64,000 nt of DNA from Cycas panzhihuaensis (taxonomy: Eukaryota > Cycadophyta): positions 127,789,741 through 127,853,740 of the forward strand of contig CM041465.1 of the NCBI GenBank assembly GCA_023213395.1. Reading direction: 5' to 3'. The notes under the pieces are model-generated. The model did no database searches and was not told where the DNA came from. It saw only the letters and a program-made list of their open reading frames with translations. This document shows positions 1-11,779 of this stretch, in pieces; within the stretch, counting starts at the first letter, position 1, and each line of letters starts with the position of its first letter. A program made the translations under genes and the position numbers.

Positions 1-202
1 TCATATCAAGCCTTAAACCTACATACTAGTATATTGGGTCCTTGGTTTACCACTTGTGGGTAGGGAACCATTAGATAAGATAGTAACTAAAAGCTTTCGT
101 TGGAGATCCTAAGACATAGAACTCTAGATTAGAAACCCCTAGGTAGATAGGACATAAATACATTAAAATTTTTAGGGTACACTAAAGATAGTTGAGTTTA
201 CC

Positions 203-1320
203 ATGGCAATAAACTTTAGAAACATGATCATACCTAAATTTGATAGTACTAACTTCTTTAATTAGAGTAAGAGAATAAAACCAATCTTCATAGAAAAGGA
301 TATATGGGAATTTATTAAAGACAAATTTGATGACATTGGTGAAAATACCCCTTCAGATGAGAAACTAATTTATAAAGAGTATGTTAAAAAGGGAAATGAA
401 GCTTTAGCCCTTATTTTTTATGCTCTAGAGGACCACATATTCCATAGAGTTAATTAAGAAACTACATCAAAGAAAGCTTAGGATACTCTAAAGTTGATCT
501 ATAAAGGAGCCATATCTTCTAAGCTTCAAACCCTTAGAAGCAAATTTGAGAATTGAAGATATCACCTAAAGAAAGTGTCAATGCATTTATCACCAAGGTC
601 TAAGACTTCATCAATTAGATAAGATCCCTTGGAGAAGTATTAAATGAACAAAGGGTTATGGAAATAATATTGAGATGTGTTAGAGAGGTTAAAAGATTCA
701 AAATGGTAGTCACAAGTATTAAAGTATCAAAGGATCTAAGTTCCCTTAGGATAGAGCAATTGAATGCCATACTTCTTGCAATAGAAGAGAAGAAGGGTGA
801 ACATCAAACATTAGAACATGCCTTTACCATAAAGGTAAGGATAAAATAAAGTAATCAAGGACAAAATTCTAGGGGAAATGATTAATCCTCTAGAGGAAGA
901 GAAAGGAATCAAGGGATATATCAAGAATCAAGCCAAAAATATTAAGGACCTTATCAAAGATACCTAACACCAAATCAAAGGTACCAAGGGTAGAACAACT
1001 TCCAGAATCAAGGTAAATCTTAAGAACAAAATCAATGTTGCCATAGACATAATAATTGTCAAGGACAATGAAGCTATCTAGGACCAAGGCAATACTTTCA
1101 TGGGCAAATTCAAATGAATTATCAATGCCAAAATCAAACCTCATTCTTTGAAAGAGGTAGATCAATCTTTAGAGGAAAAGGAACCTCTAAAAGTAGAAGC
1201 CATTTTCAAAGAAGTAGAGGACCAATCTAATGCTCATTTTACCACAAAATTGGATACATAGAGGACTACTACTTTGCCAAAAATACTAATCAACAAAGAG
1301 GAATTATAAATACCATAATT
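203..1320 (+). pseudogene. gag: Copia A gag (nucleocapsid) pseudogene
   Basis: Reading from ATG 203 gives a copia gag start (NMIIPKFDSTNFFN, then a stop where Trp is expected), closely similar to the gag of copia F (minus, 51795). Shared phrases are DIWEFIK and EALALIFYALEDHIF. A degraded CCHC zinc knuckle lies near 1230-1290 (FYHKIGYIEDYYFAK), with its Cys residues partly lost. Gag would package element RNA in cytoplasmic particles. Stops at about 265 and near 455-480 show that it is dead. Confidence 0.8.
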
Positions 1321-1491
1321 GAAAGTAGAGATAATGATAGACTTCTCATATCAAGTCCTATATCCAGTGAAGAAGAGGATAATTAGTATATAGATTCATG
1401 GTATTTAATCTATATGACTCATAAGGAGGAAATTTTTAAGACCATTAATAAAACTAAAAGGGAAAAGATTATATTTGGGGATAATACTACC
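1320..1491 (+). pseudogene. Copia A protease N-terminal part
   Basis: This stretch leads into the protease. The frame at 1470-1490 reads I-F-G-D-N-T and resumes after copia B at 9553 as T-H-E-S-I-S-K-G. It matches the DNTSHESIGKGN segment of copia F (minus, about 50520). Protease would cut the Gag-Pol polyprotein. The catalytic D-S/T-G cannot be read clearly here. Confidence 0.6.
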
Positions 1492-1817
1492 TATTAAAAA
1501 ATGTGTCTATACCACCTGATGTAAAGTGGGACTCCCTATTTTTATGCCTAATTATGTGGAGGATATTCTCGAGTGTAGTGACCTAATGGATGTAAATTGT
1601 ATTAATATTTGGCATATTAGATCTATAAATATAGATAAAAGTCCACCTTTGTTGTATCATCATTTTTATCATAATGTGAAATTATATCATTTGTGGGTTT
1701 CCACCCATAAGGGTTTCCCACAGTAATTTGGTGTCCCATGCGATCTGTTCCTACTTAATATCTGTCTAAGATGAAAGATCTTGTCAGCCTTGTTTGCTTT
1801 AGTTGTATTGTCTAATA
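1492..1817 (+). repeat. Copia B 5' LTR
   Basis: It aligns end to end with 9222-9547, for example in the shared phrase GGATATTNTCGAGTNTAGTG. The terminal TG has become TA, a G-to-A change, and the final CA has become TA. Short terminal inverted repeats of the type TGTTAGAAAA/TTTTCTAACA are clear in the 3' copy. Confidence 0.92.
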
Positions 1818-1831
1818 TGGTATCATATCAT
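1818..1831 (+). promoter_or_regulatory. Copia B primer binding site
   Basis: TGGTATCATATCAT starts directly after the LTR. Its first eight bases equal the tRNA-iMet-type plant copia PBS (TGGTATCAGAGC); the rest has decayed. Confidence 0.7.
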
Positions 1832-2462
1832 GTAGGTCATGCACATGTAAATGAATGTTGTTGGAGGTCCAATCAATGGTGCCAAGTCATCCTCGCTTAC
1901 CCTTAGTGGATTGGCATGCCCGATGACCCTATAGAATAGCCACTGTGGTGTAGATGATCAATGGTGGATCCTGAGAGCCTTTTATTCTTATTTGTAGGTA
2001 CTTTGATCTATATGGAGGTGTGTGGATGAGTTTTGACTCTCTTTCTAGCCATGTGAGTGTCTTTTAAGCATGTTAAAGATGCTAGATACCTATTTGATGA
2101 TGTCATTGAGTTTGGATACCCTAAAGATGGTTGCCAGCCTGTAGTTGCTAGTGGCAGAGTGCAGAAATCCTAGTAGGACATTGTAATACTATGAAGTCAA
2201 TATTACAGTCAATATCTTAAGGTATGCTTAGTATATTTATTACCCTATTGATTTTAAGATTTGAATAAATATATTTAGTTACTAATGATAAATATATAGT
2301 GCTAAGAGGTGTGGTGTTTTAATAATTACATAGTGATTACATTAAAGCCTACTTTGATTGTCTTGTTGCCACTTGTGATGATATATATACTACTACCACG
2401 AGTTAATGTTGTTCGCATGTATATTTAGCATTTGATCATATTTTTATTTGCTCACTATCTAT
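1832..2462 (+). other. Copia B leader, no gene seen
   Basis: This is non-coding or decayed leader and gag-region sequence of copia B. I see no readable domain. Confidence 0.5.
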
Positions 2463-2909
<447 letters not shown>

Positions 2910-5160
2910 CATCACCCATTAAAAAATTATCTGTATACTACATTTCCGTCTGCATAGTCTGTGTGTTGATTGAGATAATATTACTCACATTTTTTCCCTA
3001 TCCACATGTTGAATTATTGGTTGCCATCTAAATAATATCACCCTTGATGTGTATATCACCCTGCGTATATGCATGATATTTGTAGATCGTGTGATGGTCA
3101 CTGGTTGATTCACCCGTGTTAATATGGTACTGCCATTTATTAATCACAATTGAATATTTATAATTGCCTTCCATAAATGCATTGCCCAACTGATATATTT
3201 ATGTTGTAATGGTATATTGCATCCACCAGTCTGGTCTACGTATTATTGGAGTCACCCATCCATTTTATTTACATTGCCTGGAGTTATTAATGTCGCAGTT
3301 GATGAATATTTAATGTGCATGTACCCTAATGATCATTGTATTATGCCCTTCATCACTGTACTCCAGTCTGTACTATGATATATTTAGAGTTCACCATCTC
3401 TGTAATGATTAAGGCTGCCTGTAATATTGCTCACTATTTTGATAATATATTAGTACATTGATTTTTAATATATTTCGTCGTTCATTTATTTATTTAGACT
3501 TTATATTTAAGTTCACACTCTTAATATTTGATATTTACAAAGGTGTGTTTAATATAAAGTTTATAAAGTTGCTCAACTCTATTTATAGTCATCATTCAAT
3601 TATTTTGTCTCTCATATTTGGGTTGCCATTGGAGGATTAAGTCGATGGTTTATATATTAGCTCATATTATTATAACCATAGTTACATTTGTTTAGTGTAG
3701 ATGGTTGATACTTTTAGTCATTGATATTATTTTTTGAAGTTTGAACACTTTTATAGCCTTTAATATAATCTCATATTGATATCATGAGATATTTTGGTAA
3801 ATTGATATATATGAGAGTATTTATATTATGTCTGTCAAAATGGTGTAGATATATTTCATAGACTTCTTCTTTGATATGATAGTTTTATGAGGTATAATGA
3901 TATATGAGGTTTTATGGGCAAGATAAGGCAATGGTTGGTGCTATCTTGCATGTGAGAGTGAGTTGGGTGAAGAAGTGACTATTGAAGGGCAAGATGAGGT
4001 GAATTGATGCTCTCTAGCATGTGTTTTACATGAGGGAGTTTATAGGTGAAGAAGGGTGAGATAATGTACTTGTTGCATGTGTATTATATGGTAAGTTTGG
4101 TCGAGAATTTGGGTAGGTTTTAAGGGTGAGAGAAGGGTGAAATTGGGCGTGTTTGATGGGCAAGTTGATGGAGAGATTGGGCAAATAAGGGAAAGAGTAT
4201 AAGATACCTTCATTGCAACTTAATACAAACTCTGTTACTGTTTGAGTGTGGCATAGATCATTACACGATATTCAATGATATAAGTGTGGTTGATTTAGTA
4301 AAATAAGTGATTTATCCAGTTACATTCAAGTTTTTTTACAACATATGTGTATAAGATGATAAGGTTCAGAATTTGCTTGTATGATTAATTATCATTTATG
4401 ATGGACTATTATATTTTACTAGTTATAATGATGATAACATGAGGTTTATGGCCTTGTTTAATGCTAGTTCAACATGGGTGCATATCTAAACAAGTCTAAT
4501 GTGGAATCGAGGTAGAGTGCTTGACAAATTTAAGTGTGAATAGAAAGGTCTAAGGCAAGTTACCTTAAAATCAGTAATACCTTTGTCATAGTATGTACAG
4601 TTGGCCTATAAGGTTACATTGCATGTGAGTATCATGATGCAGATGGTGAGGTTGGTGTAGGTTAGTGTTTTCCTCCTATGTTTTGTTAGTAGAAACTATA
4701 GAAGATAGGTATGAGTACCCCCATTGTGACTATTTGTGGCATATTTTCCCCTTCTATGTTTTGTGTTTGGACCATGTCAAAAACCTTCCATTCATTCCTT
4801 TGGTGCATTGGAGTACACACATCTTAGATGAAGATTACAATAGCAGGATTACAAGAGTTTGAAGCGTATGGGTTGTTTATCTTATAAACAATGTGATATA
4901 CAAGGGAAATGCATTGTGACCAGTCTAAATGTTGAGTTATTGACATATCATACTCAGTATCATTTGGTTACAAGTTTTATCCCTCATTGCTTCACTTTTT
5001 CAAGTCATTGTTTAGCAAGTGTGGAGGTTTGTTTACCTAACATTATGCTTGAGATGGAAGTAGGACCTAGTTGATGATGAGGAGCTGTTAGATGATGATA
5101 CATAGATTGCAACCCCATGTTCCATTGATAATTGAAGACTTGTAGGATGATAGAATATCA
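2910..5160 (+). other. Copia B internal region, no recognisable domain
   Basis: This stretch occupies the place where gag, protease and integrase should be, but I can identify no motif. Short ORFs at 4665-4862 and 4859-5074 sit just upstream of RT remnants and could be decayed integrase or linker. The acidic phrase LEMEVGPS followed by a DEELLDDD-like stretch would fit the linker before copia RT. That assignment is inference. Confidence 0.35.
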
Positions 5161-5169
5161 TGGATCAAC

Positions 5170-5771
5170 ATGCCAATCAAAGCTTAAGATAGATACCAAC
5201 ATCTCAGTGAGTACAAATTCATGATAGAGAGCTACATTAAAGCAAAGAACCTAGTTAGTTTACAAGTTGGTAAGCTTGTTACACATGATTTCTAGTAGGA
5301 AGAAGGATTAAGGTATGATGAGACATATGCACCAGTCTCTATGTTAGTTTTGATCCATTCGATCCTTACTTTAGTAATTTCACATAGTTGGGTATCGTAT
5401 CATATCATATTATATCAGTGTTCCTTAACGAAGACTTGAAGAGGCAAGTCACATGGCTCAAGTGGCTTAACCTCTTGGTTTAGTCAAAGGAATATGGCTG
5501 AGTTGAATAGACAAGTGTTAGGTGTAGAGAGAGTTATATGGTTACAAGTCTATTAGAGAATTTCCAAAGAATTAAGCACATATGAGGCATGGCACCATTA
5601 CATCCAGATCAGGGAAGATACAGGTTGAAGATTGTCTAAGTTAATATTAGCTTATAGACTTATTGACCAAGCTCAAACAGAAGATTGCTACATCGACGTT
5701 TATACATATTAAATTGGGTAAGGTTATTCTTAAGAGGGGATTTATTCCTAATGATAATCCTTGTTGCCCTA
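5170..5771 (+). pseudogene. pol: Copia B reverse transcriptase / RNase H remnants
   Basis: Near 5300 the frame reads EEGLRYDETYAPVSMLVLI, matching the copia RT block of the form QxxGxDYxETFAPVxxxxxIR. Near 5670 the phrase LIDLLTKLKQ matches the pol C-terminal ADxLTKxL motif that follows RNase H. The two lie much closer together than in an intact pol, so most of RT, including the YVDD region, and RNase H are deleted or unreadable. Several stops and shifts are present. Confidence 0.65.
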
Positions 5772-5776
5772 CATTT

Positions 5777-6363
5777 CATTTGATATTGTGAAAATAATAT
5801 TTTGGGGTTAAAATTTTGGTGTGTTTTCAGCGTGGTTTTCCCCCCTAATATTTCTCAGGGGGTTCCATAGGAGCCCCCAGTCGGAAAATGTGGTGGCCTA
5901 AAAAATTAGCCTTGTAAACATTATTAAATTGTAAAGAGAATCAAGGTCATTTGATATAAATACCCTAAATTCTATGGTTGAGATTTAGGTCTTGGATGTT
6001 CCTCTCATGTAGCCCATTTTAGGGCTTTTTTTATTATGTTGTAATGTAATGCAATGTACTGTGATGAGGGTAGTAGTTGGTTGTTATTCTTGAGAGCACT
6101 CTGCTACTAAGATGTATTATTTTTCCATTCTACTATAATAAAGATTGATATCTTTCCTATGTGGATATTTCCCTAGCACACTGCTAGGGTTTTACCATGT
6201 TATATTGGATGCACATGTGATGTTTAGCTTGTATATTGATGTTGATGTATTATCTCTGATTTTAGAACTTGCATGTTAAATCTTAGTTTTGATTCCTATG
6301 ACTAGTTGTAAAACAGTTTAGATCTTGTAGTAGTTTAAGGTTTGGGATCTTGTATTCTCAACA
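5777..6363 (+). repeat. Copia C 5' LTR
   Basis: About 587 bp. Compared with the 3' LTR it lacks roughly 60 bp of GC-rich sequence after GGTTCCATAGGAGCCCCC. A polyadenylation-like AATAAA lies at 6137-6142. The exact first base is uncertain by about 5 bp because both ends have mutated. Confidence 0.88.
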
Positions 6364-6365
6364 AG

Positions 6366-6378
6366 TGGTATCAGAGCC
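6366..6378 (+). promoter_or_regulatory. Copia C primer binding site
   Basis: TGGTATCAGAGCC is an exact plant tRNA-iMet-type PBS, two bases after the LTR end CTCAACA. Confidence 0.95.
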
Positions 6379-6433
6379 ACTTTTGTTTTGCAGCGAGTTT
6401 GTGAAGGTTTTGGTGTCGACTTTTCTACACCAA

Positions 6434-7222
6434 ATGGTGAAACTAGCAGGTGCAAAGTTTGAGGTGGAGAAATTCAATGGCAAGAACAACTTCAAGTTGT
6501 AGAAGCTAAAAGTACATGATGTTCTTGTACAACAGGGTTTGTTAAAAGCCCTTACAGGAAAATAAAAAAAACCCACAGGGATGGATGATGATGATTAGGA
6601 TGACTTAGATAAAAAGGCACTTAGCATAATACGATTGTGCTTGGCAGATGAAGTCTTGTTTAACATCGTAGGAGAAGAGACAACAGCAGGATTATAGACC
6701 TGGTTGGAAGGCCTGTATATGACCAAATTAGTAATGAATTGAATCTACCTGAAGAGGCAACTATACTCATTACAGATGAAGGAAGGTATAAAAATTACTA
6801 ACCATTTAAATATTTTCAATACTCTTATTTGTTAGTTGACTAGTATCGATATTAAAATTAAGGATGAGAACAAGGCTGTTATCTTGTCATGCTCATTGCC
6901 TGAATCTTGGGATACTATTGTCACCTCAATTAGTTTTATCACAACAGATGTATTAGATTATGATTCTATTGTGAGTGCTTTACTAATGGAAGAAGTGTGG
7001 AGGAAATCTAGTTTTGAAACCTCTACATCAGAAGCCATGACAGTAAGGGGTAGAACATTTGAGAGAGGATAAAATGCTAGGGATACATTGAGGTCCAAGT
7101 CAAAGAGAAAAAAGAGTAAGCTCAGGTGTTGGCATTGTAATAAGATTGGTCACCTCAAGAAGGATTATTACAAAAGGAAGGAGTTCCAGAAAAAGGAAGA
7201 TCCTACCAAGGAGGCAAATTAG
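6434..7222 (+). pseudogene. gag: Copia C gag pseudogene with CCHC zinc knuckle
   Basis: The frame starts MVKLAGAKFEVEKFNGKNNF, the usual copia gag opening. It continues through a well-kept stretch (6836-7070, ILSCSLPESWDTIVTSI) to the zinc knuckle near 7126-7170, CWHCNKIGHLKKDYY, in which the last Cys is replaced by Tyr. Stops at 6500-6502 (Trp expected), 6695-6697 (Gln expected) and others break the frame. Gag coats the RNA in virus-like particles; this copy cannot make it. Confidence 0.88.
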
Positions 7223-7717
7223 GTGGAGTCAAATCAAGGTATGGATGATGATGTCTTAGTCGCTTGTAATGTTTCTTATTATCACTATGACTGGTTATTA
7301 AATTTAGGTGCTTCACACCACATGTGTCCACACAAGAGTTGGTTCTCATCATACCAACCTCTTGATGGTGGTGATGTGCTTATGGGAAATGAAATTTCTT
7401 GTAAGATAGTGGGCATTAGTAGCATTATAATTAAGATGTTTGATGGGGTAGTTAGAATATTAACTGAGGTTAGACATGTACTTGATTTAAAAAGGAATCT
7501 AATTTCCTTGGGTGAATTAGATTTGGGTGGTTTTAAGCATACAGGTCATGAAAGAGTCCTAAAGGTATCAAAGGGTACCTTGGTTGTTATGAAAGCCTTA
7601 AAGAAAGGAAATCTTTACATTTTAGTAGGAAGTACATGTATGTACCAAGCCTACAACATCAAAGACTGCAGAAGATCCAGCTTAGTTATGGCATTAGAGA
7701 CTTGGGTACATGAGTGA
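7223..7717 (+). pseudogene. Copia C protease and GAG-pre-integrase domain
   Basis: The 164-residue open stretch reads WLLNLGASHHMCPHKSWF. This is the copia protease active-site region, where WxxDSGASxHM is expected and Asp has become Asn, so the catalytic residue is lost. It runs on to LISLGELDLGGFKHTG and KGTLVVMKALKKGNLYIL, the segment before integrase. A stop and frame change occur at about 7717. Confidence 0.88.
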
Positions 7718-8434
7718 GAAAGGACTTAAGGTGTTGATAAACCATAAGTTACTTCCTAACTTGCAACTTTCAAATTTGGCTTTCTGTGAACATTGTATTT
7801 TTAGAAAGCAGTGTAGACTCAGGTTTAAAGTAGGGAGTCACACTAGTAAAGGCATTCTAGATTACATACATTTAGATGTATGGGGACTAGCCCCTAAAAT
7901 ATATTGTGGTGGATCATTGTATTATGCCACATTTATAGATGATTACTCCAGGAAGGTATGGGTCTATTTTTTAAAAAGGAAATATGAAGTTTTCAGTGTG
8001 TTTAAGTAGTTCAAGGCTTTAGTCGAGAACAATACTGGTAAGATAATCAAATGTTTAAGAACTAATAATGGAGGTGAGTTCAACTCCTTAGAGTTTGAGA
8101 ACTATTGCAGAGAAGCTGGTATCAAAAGACACAAGACCACTAGCTATACTCCGCAGCAAAATAGCATTGCTGAACACATGAATAGGACACTCTTGGAAAG
8201 AGTAAGAAGCATGCTAAGTAATGCAGGAGTGGAGTAGGGCTTGTGGGCAGAAGCTGTTCAAACATCTTACTATCTGGTAAATAAGTCACCATCACTTACA
8301 ATAGATTGTAAAATTCCTAAAGAGGTATGGACTGGACATCCATGTGATTATTCAAATTTAAAAGTTTTTAGTTGTGATGCTTATGCCTGGACTGACAAAA
8401 GTAAATGTTCAAAGTTAGACCCAAAATCCAAGAG
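7710..8434 (+). pseudogene. Copia C integrase pseudogene
   Basis: The N-terminal zinc site is partly visible (FCEHCIFRKQCRLRF). The core follows: DYIHLDVWG has the first Asp, FIDDYSRKVWVYFLK is conserved, RTNNGGEFNS replaces the second Asp with Asn, and QQNSIAEHMNRTL contains the Glu. The C-terminal part (8241-8430) reads YYLVNKSPS...LKVFSCDAYAW. Gln-to-TAG stops lie near 8007 and 8235. The frame ends abruptly at KSKRYI, about 8434, where the deletion begins. Confidence 0.9.
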
Positions 8435-8556
8435 ATATATTCACAAAACCAGTACCATTAGAGAAGTTCAAATGGTATTTGACTTCTCTTGGCTTGTAGA
8501 AAAGATGATGAAGGGTCCAGGAAAGGTATCGGGTAAATTTTTGTCAAGGTGGAGAT
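8430..8556 (+). pseudogene. Copia C pol C-terminal tail joined to integrase
   Basis: After integrase the sequence jumps to FTKPVPLEKFKWYLTSLGL, the tail that follows RNase H in copia pol (usually ADxFTKPV). All of RT and RNase H, expected to span about 1.7-2 kb, is missing. The junction GATATATTCAC could be shared by both sides. A purine-rich tract AAGGTGGAGATT precedes the 3' LTR. Confidence 0.85.
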
Positions 8557-9202
8557 TATTGGATATTGTGACAATAATATTTTGGGGTTAAAATTTTGGT
8601 GTATTTTTAGCGTGGTTTCCCCCCTTAATCTTTCTTGGGGGATTCCAAGAGGGGTAGGAGCCCCCCTTGGATGGGGGGTGCAGGGGGCGTGGAACACCTC
8701 CCGCTAAGAGGGGGTTCAAGGGCGATAGCCCCCGGCCCAAAAAATTAGCCCTGTAAATCTTATTAAATTGTAAAGAGAATCAGGGTCATTCGATACAAAT
8801 ACCCTAGATTCTATAGTTGAGATTTAGGTCTTGGATGTTCCTCTCATGTAGCCTGTTTTAGGGCTTTTCTTATTATGTTGTAATGTAATGCAATGTACTA
8901 TGATGAGGACAGCACCTGATTGTTATTCCTGAGAGCACTCTACTATTGAGATGTACTGTTTCTCCATTCTATTGCAATAAAGATCGATACCTTTCCTGTG
9001 TGGATGTTTCCCTAGCACAGAGCTAGGGTTTTACCATGTTATATCAGGTGCACATGTGATGTTTAGCTTATATATTGATGTTGATATATTATCTCTGATT
9101 TTAGAACTTGCATGTTAAATCTTAGTTTCGATTCCTGTGACTAGTTGCAAAATAATTTAGATCTTATGGTAGTTTAAGGTTTAGGACCTTGTATTCTTAA
9201 CA
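8557..9202 (+). repeat. Copia C 3' LTR
   Basis: About 646 bp. Bases 8630-8740 form a GC-rich island with runs of G and C and a self-complementary arm (CCAAGAGGGG...CCCCCCTTGG), absent from the 5' LTR but present in the related LTR L near 62800-62910. AATAAA lies at 8976-8981. Confidence 0.9.
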
Positions 9203-9207
9203 CATTT

Positions 9208-9221
9208 ACATTAAGATGGGA
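9208..9221 (+). promoter_or_regulatory. Copia B polypurine tract
   Basis: ACATTAAGATGGGA lies directly before the 3' LTR TGTTAG. It is the only copia B internal sequence left to the right of copia C. Confidence 0.6.
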
Positions 9222-9547
9222 TGTTAGAAAATGTGTCCATACCACCTAATGTAAAGTGGGCCTCCCTATTTTTATACCTAATTATGTGGAGGATATTATC
9301 GAGTATAGTGACCTAATGGATGTAAATTGTATTAATATTTGGCACTTTAGATCTATAAATATAGATCAAAGTCCACCTTTATTATATCATCATTTTTGTC
9401 ATAATGTAAAATTATATCATTTGTGGATTTTCACCCATAAGGGTTTCCCACGAAAATTTGATGTCCCGTGCAATCTGTTCCTGCTTGATATCTACCTGAT
9501 GTGAAAGATCTTGTTGATCTTATTTACTTCAATTACATTTTCTAACA
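9222..9547 (+). repeat. Copia B 3' LTR
   Basis: 326 bp with intact TGTTAGAAAA and TTTTCTAACA ends. It is the better preserved partner of 1492-1817 and is followed by the target duplication CTACT. Confidence 0.93.
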
Positions 9548-9552
9548 CTACT

Positions 9553-10540
9553 CATGAGTCTATTAGCAAAGGTAATATTACCATAACTATAGAATTAGGA
9601 CAAATTAGGTATATTAATGACATGTTAGATGTACTTGCCTTAAAAAAAAACCTACTTTTGGTGGGTTAAATAATATAACATAATTATAAGGTTATCTTTG
9701 ATAATGATAAATGTACAATTAAAGACAAGAGAATGAATAAAGTTATTATAGTTAAAGGGTAAATAATTAGTGATAAACTATTTAAGCTAGTTATTCCTCT
9801 AATAGATAACTATACTTTGAAAGCCTCTACTAAAGTTGGAAGTGATATATGGCACAAAATATTTGGTCATCAAAGCTATAGTAGCTTCGCCTTAATGAAG
9901 AGAATAGAAATAGTTGAAGGATTACCTACCATTGAGGGAGACAACAGAATCTATAAAGGATGTCTACTCGAAAGCAACATAGAGAAAATTTTCCAGATAC
10001 TAATTATAGAGCCCAAGGTCCCCTTTAATTAATATACACATATTTATGTGGACCCATGGATGTACCAGGAAAACTTAGATATATTTTGTAAAGTTTAAAT
10101 CAAATGTCTTCTAGTGTTTTGTTGACTTTAAAACCTTTGTTGAGAAATAAAATGGACATAAGATTTTCTCCCTTAAATCAGACAATGGGGGAATATTCAT
10201 CTTAAATGAATTCAAACAATTTTGTATCTATCATGGCTTAAGGAGGTAATATACCATTCCCTATACTCCATAATAAAATAGAGTAATAGAGAGATATAAT
10301 CATACTATAATTGAAATGGTAAGATGCATGCTCAAGGATAAATATCTAAGGTATGAATTTTGGGAAGAAGTCATGCATACAACTGTTTATCTATTGAATA
10401 AGTGTACTACTAAAGCCCTTAGGTGGGCGACACCTAAAAAAGCTTGGATAAGACATAAGCTAAGCATTCATCACTTGAAAATTTTTGGTTGTCTAGCATT
10501 TGCTCATATACCAAATTAAAAGAGAACTAAATTAGATGAT
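9553..10540 (+). pseudogene. Copia A protease end, GAG-pre-integrase and integrase
   Basis: The copia A frame resumes as THESISKGN and parallels copia F through SDIWHKIFGHQSYSS and YKGCLLESNIEKIFQ, the GAG-pre-integrase domain with its histidines. Integrase follows and is heavily broken: its core can only be followed by patches, such as the IEMVRCMLKDKYL and VYLLNKCTTKALRW part at 10316-10519. There are many TAG/TAA stops. Confidence 0.82.
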
Positions 10541-10859
10541 AAATATACCAAATATATATTTAGAGGATATTATAATGTATATAAATCCTATAAACTATTT
10601 GATTCCAAGGAAATAAAATAATCATTAGTAAGGCTATTATCTTCAAAGAGGATGATTGTTATAAAGTAAAAATTGAGAAGGACAAGGGAAAGAATATCAT
10701 AATGGAATTCAATTCATATATGAAGTCAACAAATGTGCCTTCAAATATGCCAACAATATATGAATCAAGTCCTAATGAGGCTAAACCCTCCACATTTGAT
10801 CAAATATTCCAAAGTAGATCCAAAGACATCATGATCTAATGAATATGCTAGATAACAAC

Positions 10860-11720
10860 TTTGAAAGAAAATTTACTGGCTCTAATACAGTCAATTTTGC
10901 TTTAATGAGTAAAGTTATGGAATCACGTAAGCCTCATACTTTTAAAGAGGCTAATGCTAAACATGAATGATAGAATGCAATGCAAGAGGAATACAATACC
11001 TTTGTAAAAAATGACACTTAGGAATTAGTTGATCTACCCCTAAACAAATAATTAATTGGCATAAAATGGGTTTATAAGATAAAATTTAGGTCAGACATCA
11101 CTATTGACAAGTATAAAGTAAGGCTAGTAGCTAAAGGATATGCTCAAATTGAAGGAACAAACTATAATGAAATGTTTTCTCCTATAGCCAGAATGGAAAC
11201 TATACGTCTCATGTTGAGCCTAACTAAACAAAAGGGTTAGATTGTCTAACAAATAGATGTCAAAAGTGCCTTCTTAAATGGATACATAGAAGATATGATC
11301 TATGTATAATAAACCAAAGGCTTAAAAGTCAAGGGGGAAGAAAATAAAGTATATAAGCTTAAGAAGGCCTTATATGGATTAAAATAAGTGCCTAAAGCTT
11401 AGTTCTCTATGATTGACAAATACTTTAGAGATAAAGGATTCAAAAGAAGTCAATCAGATCCTAACCTATATACAAGATTGGAGGAGACTCAATACTTATT
11501 ATAGGACTATATGTTGATGACCTAGTCTACACAATTAATGACTCTCAACTATTATAGAAGTTCAAAGAAGACATGTGTAAAGAATTCAAGATGACTAGCT
11601 TGTGTCTCATTTATTACTTCATAGGTTTAGAAGTGTAGAAAGACTAGAATGGGATATTTACATCTTAAAGAAAATATACCTTAGATCTACTTCAAAAGTT
11701 TAAGATGAATGATTATAAAG
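10860..11720 (+). pseudogene. Copia A reverse transcriptase pseudogene
   Basis: Readable blocks include NAMQEEYNTFVKNDT, IKWVYKIKFRSD, RLVAKGYAQIEGTNYNE, QIDVKSAFLNGYIEDMIYV, YKLKKALYGLK and the catalytic GLYVDDLVY near 11505-11530, all in copia RT order. RT would copy element RNA into DNA. At least eight stops and a frameshift around 11480-11540 separate the blocks. The linker 10540-10860 is acidic and unconserved. Confidence 0.88.
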
Positions 11721-11779
11721 CATTGACTATACTAGATAAAATTGGAATATAATTATCCAAGTTTGAAGACTCTACATTA

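Larger units (their letters stand above)
1..1491 (+). mobile_element. Copia A, 5' internal part (leader and gag), truncated by window edge
   Basis: This is the left part of a Ty1/copia element that enters from outside the window. Bases 1-202 resemble, in reverse orientation, the leader of copia F near 52030-52110; both contain the phrase CTAGTATATTGGGTCCTTG. The gag follows from 203. The element is interrupted at 1491 by copia B, resumes at 9553, is interrupted again at 12294 by gypsy D, and finishes at 42280-42780. Its 5' LTR is outside the window. Confidence 0.85.
5777..9202 (+). mobile_element. Copia C, internally deleted, inserted in copia B
   Basis: LTRs at about 5777-6363 and 8557-9202 share the start GATATTGTGANAATAATATT and the end TGTATTCTCAACA / TGTATTCTTAACA. 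CATTT occurs at 5772-5776 (and again at 5777-5781) and at 9203-9207 as the likely 5 bp target duplication. A perfect PBS lies at 6366. Gag, protease and integrase are readable, but RT and most of RNase H are missing, leaving 2.2 kb of internal sequence. Confidence 0.9.

Noticed and set aside
6366-6378. Fragments of tRNA genes at TGGTATCAGAGCC sites
   Set aside because: These are primer binding sites complementary to a tRNA 3' end; no cloverleaf is present.
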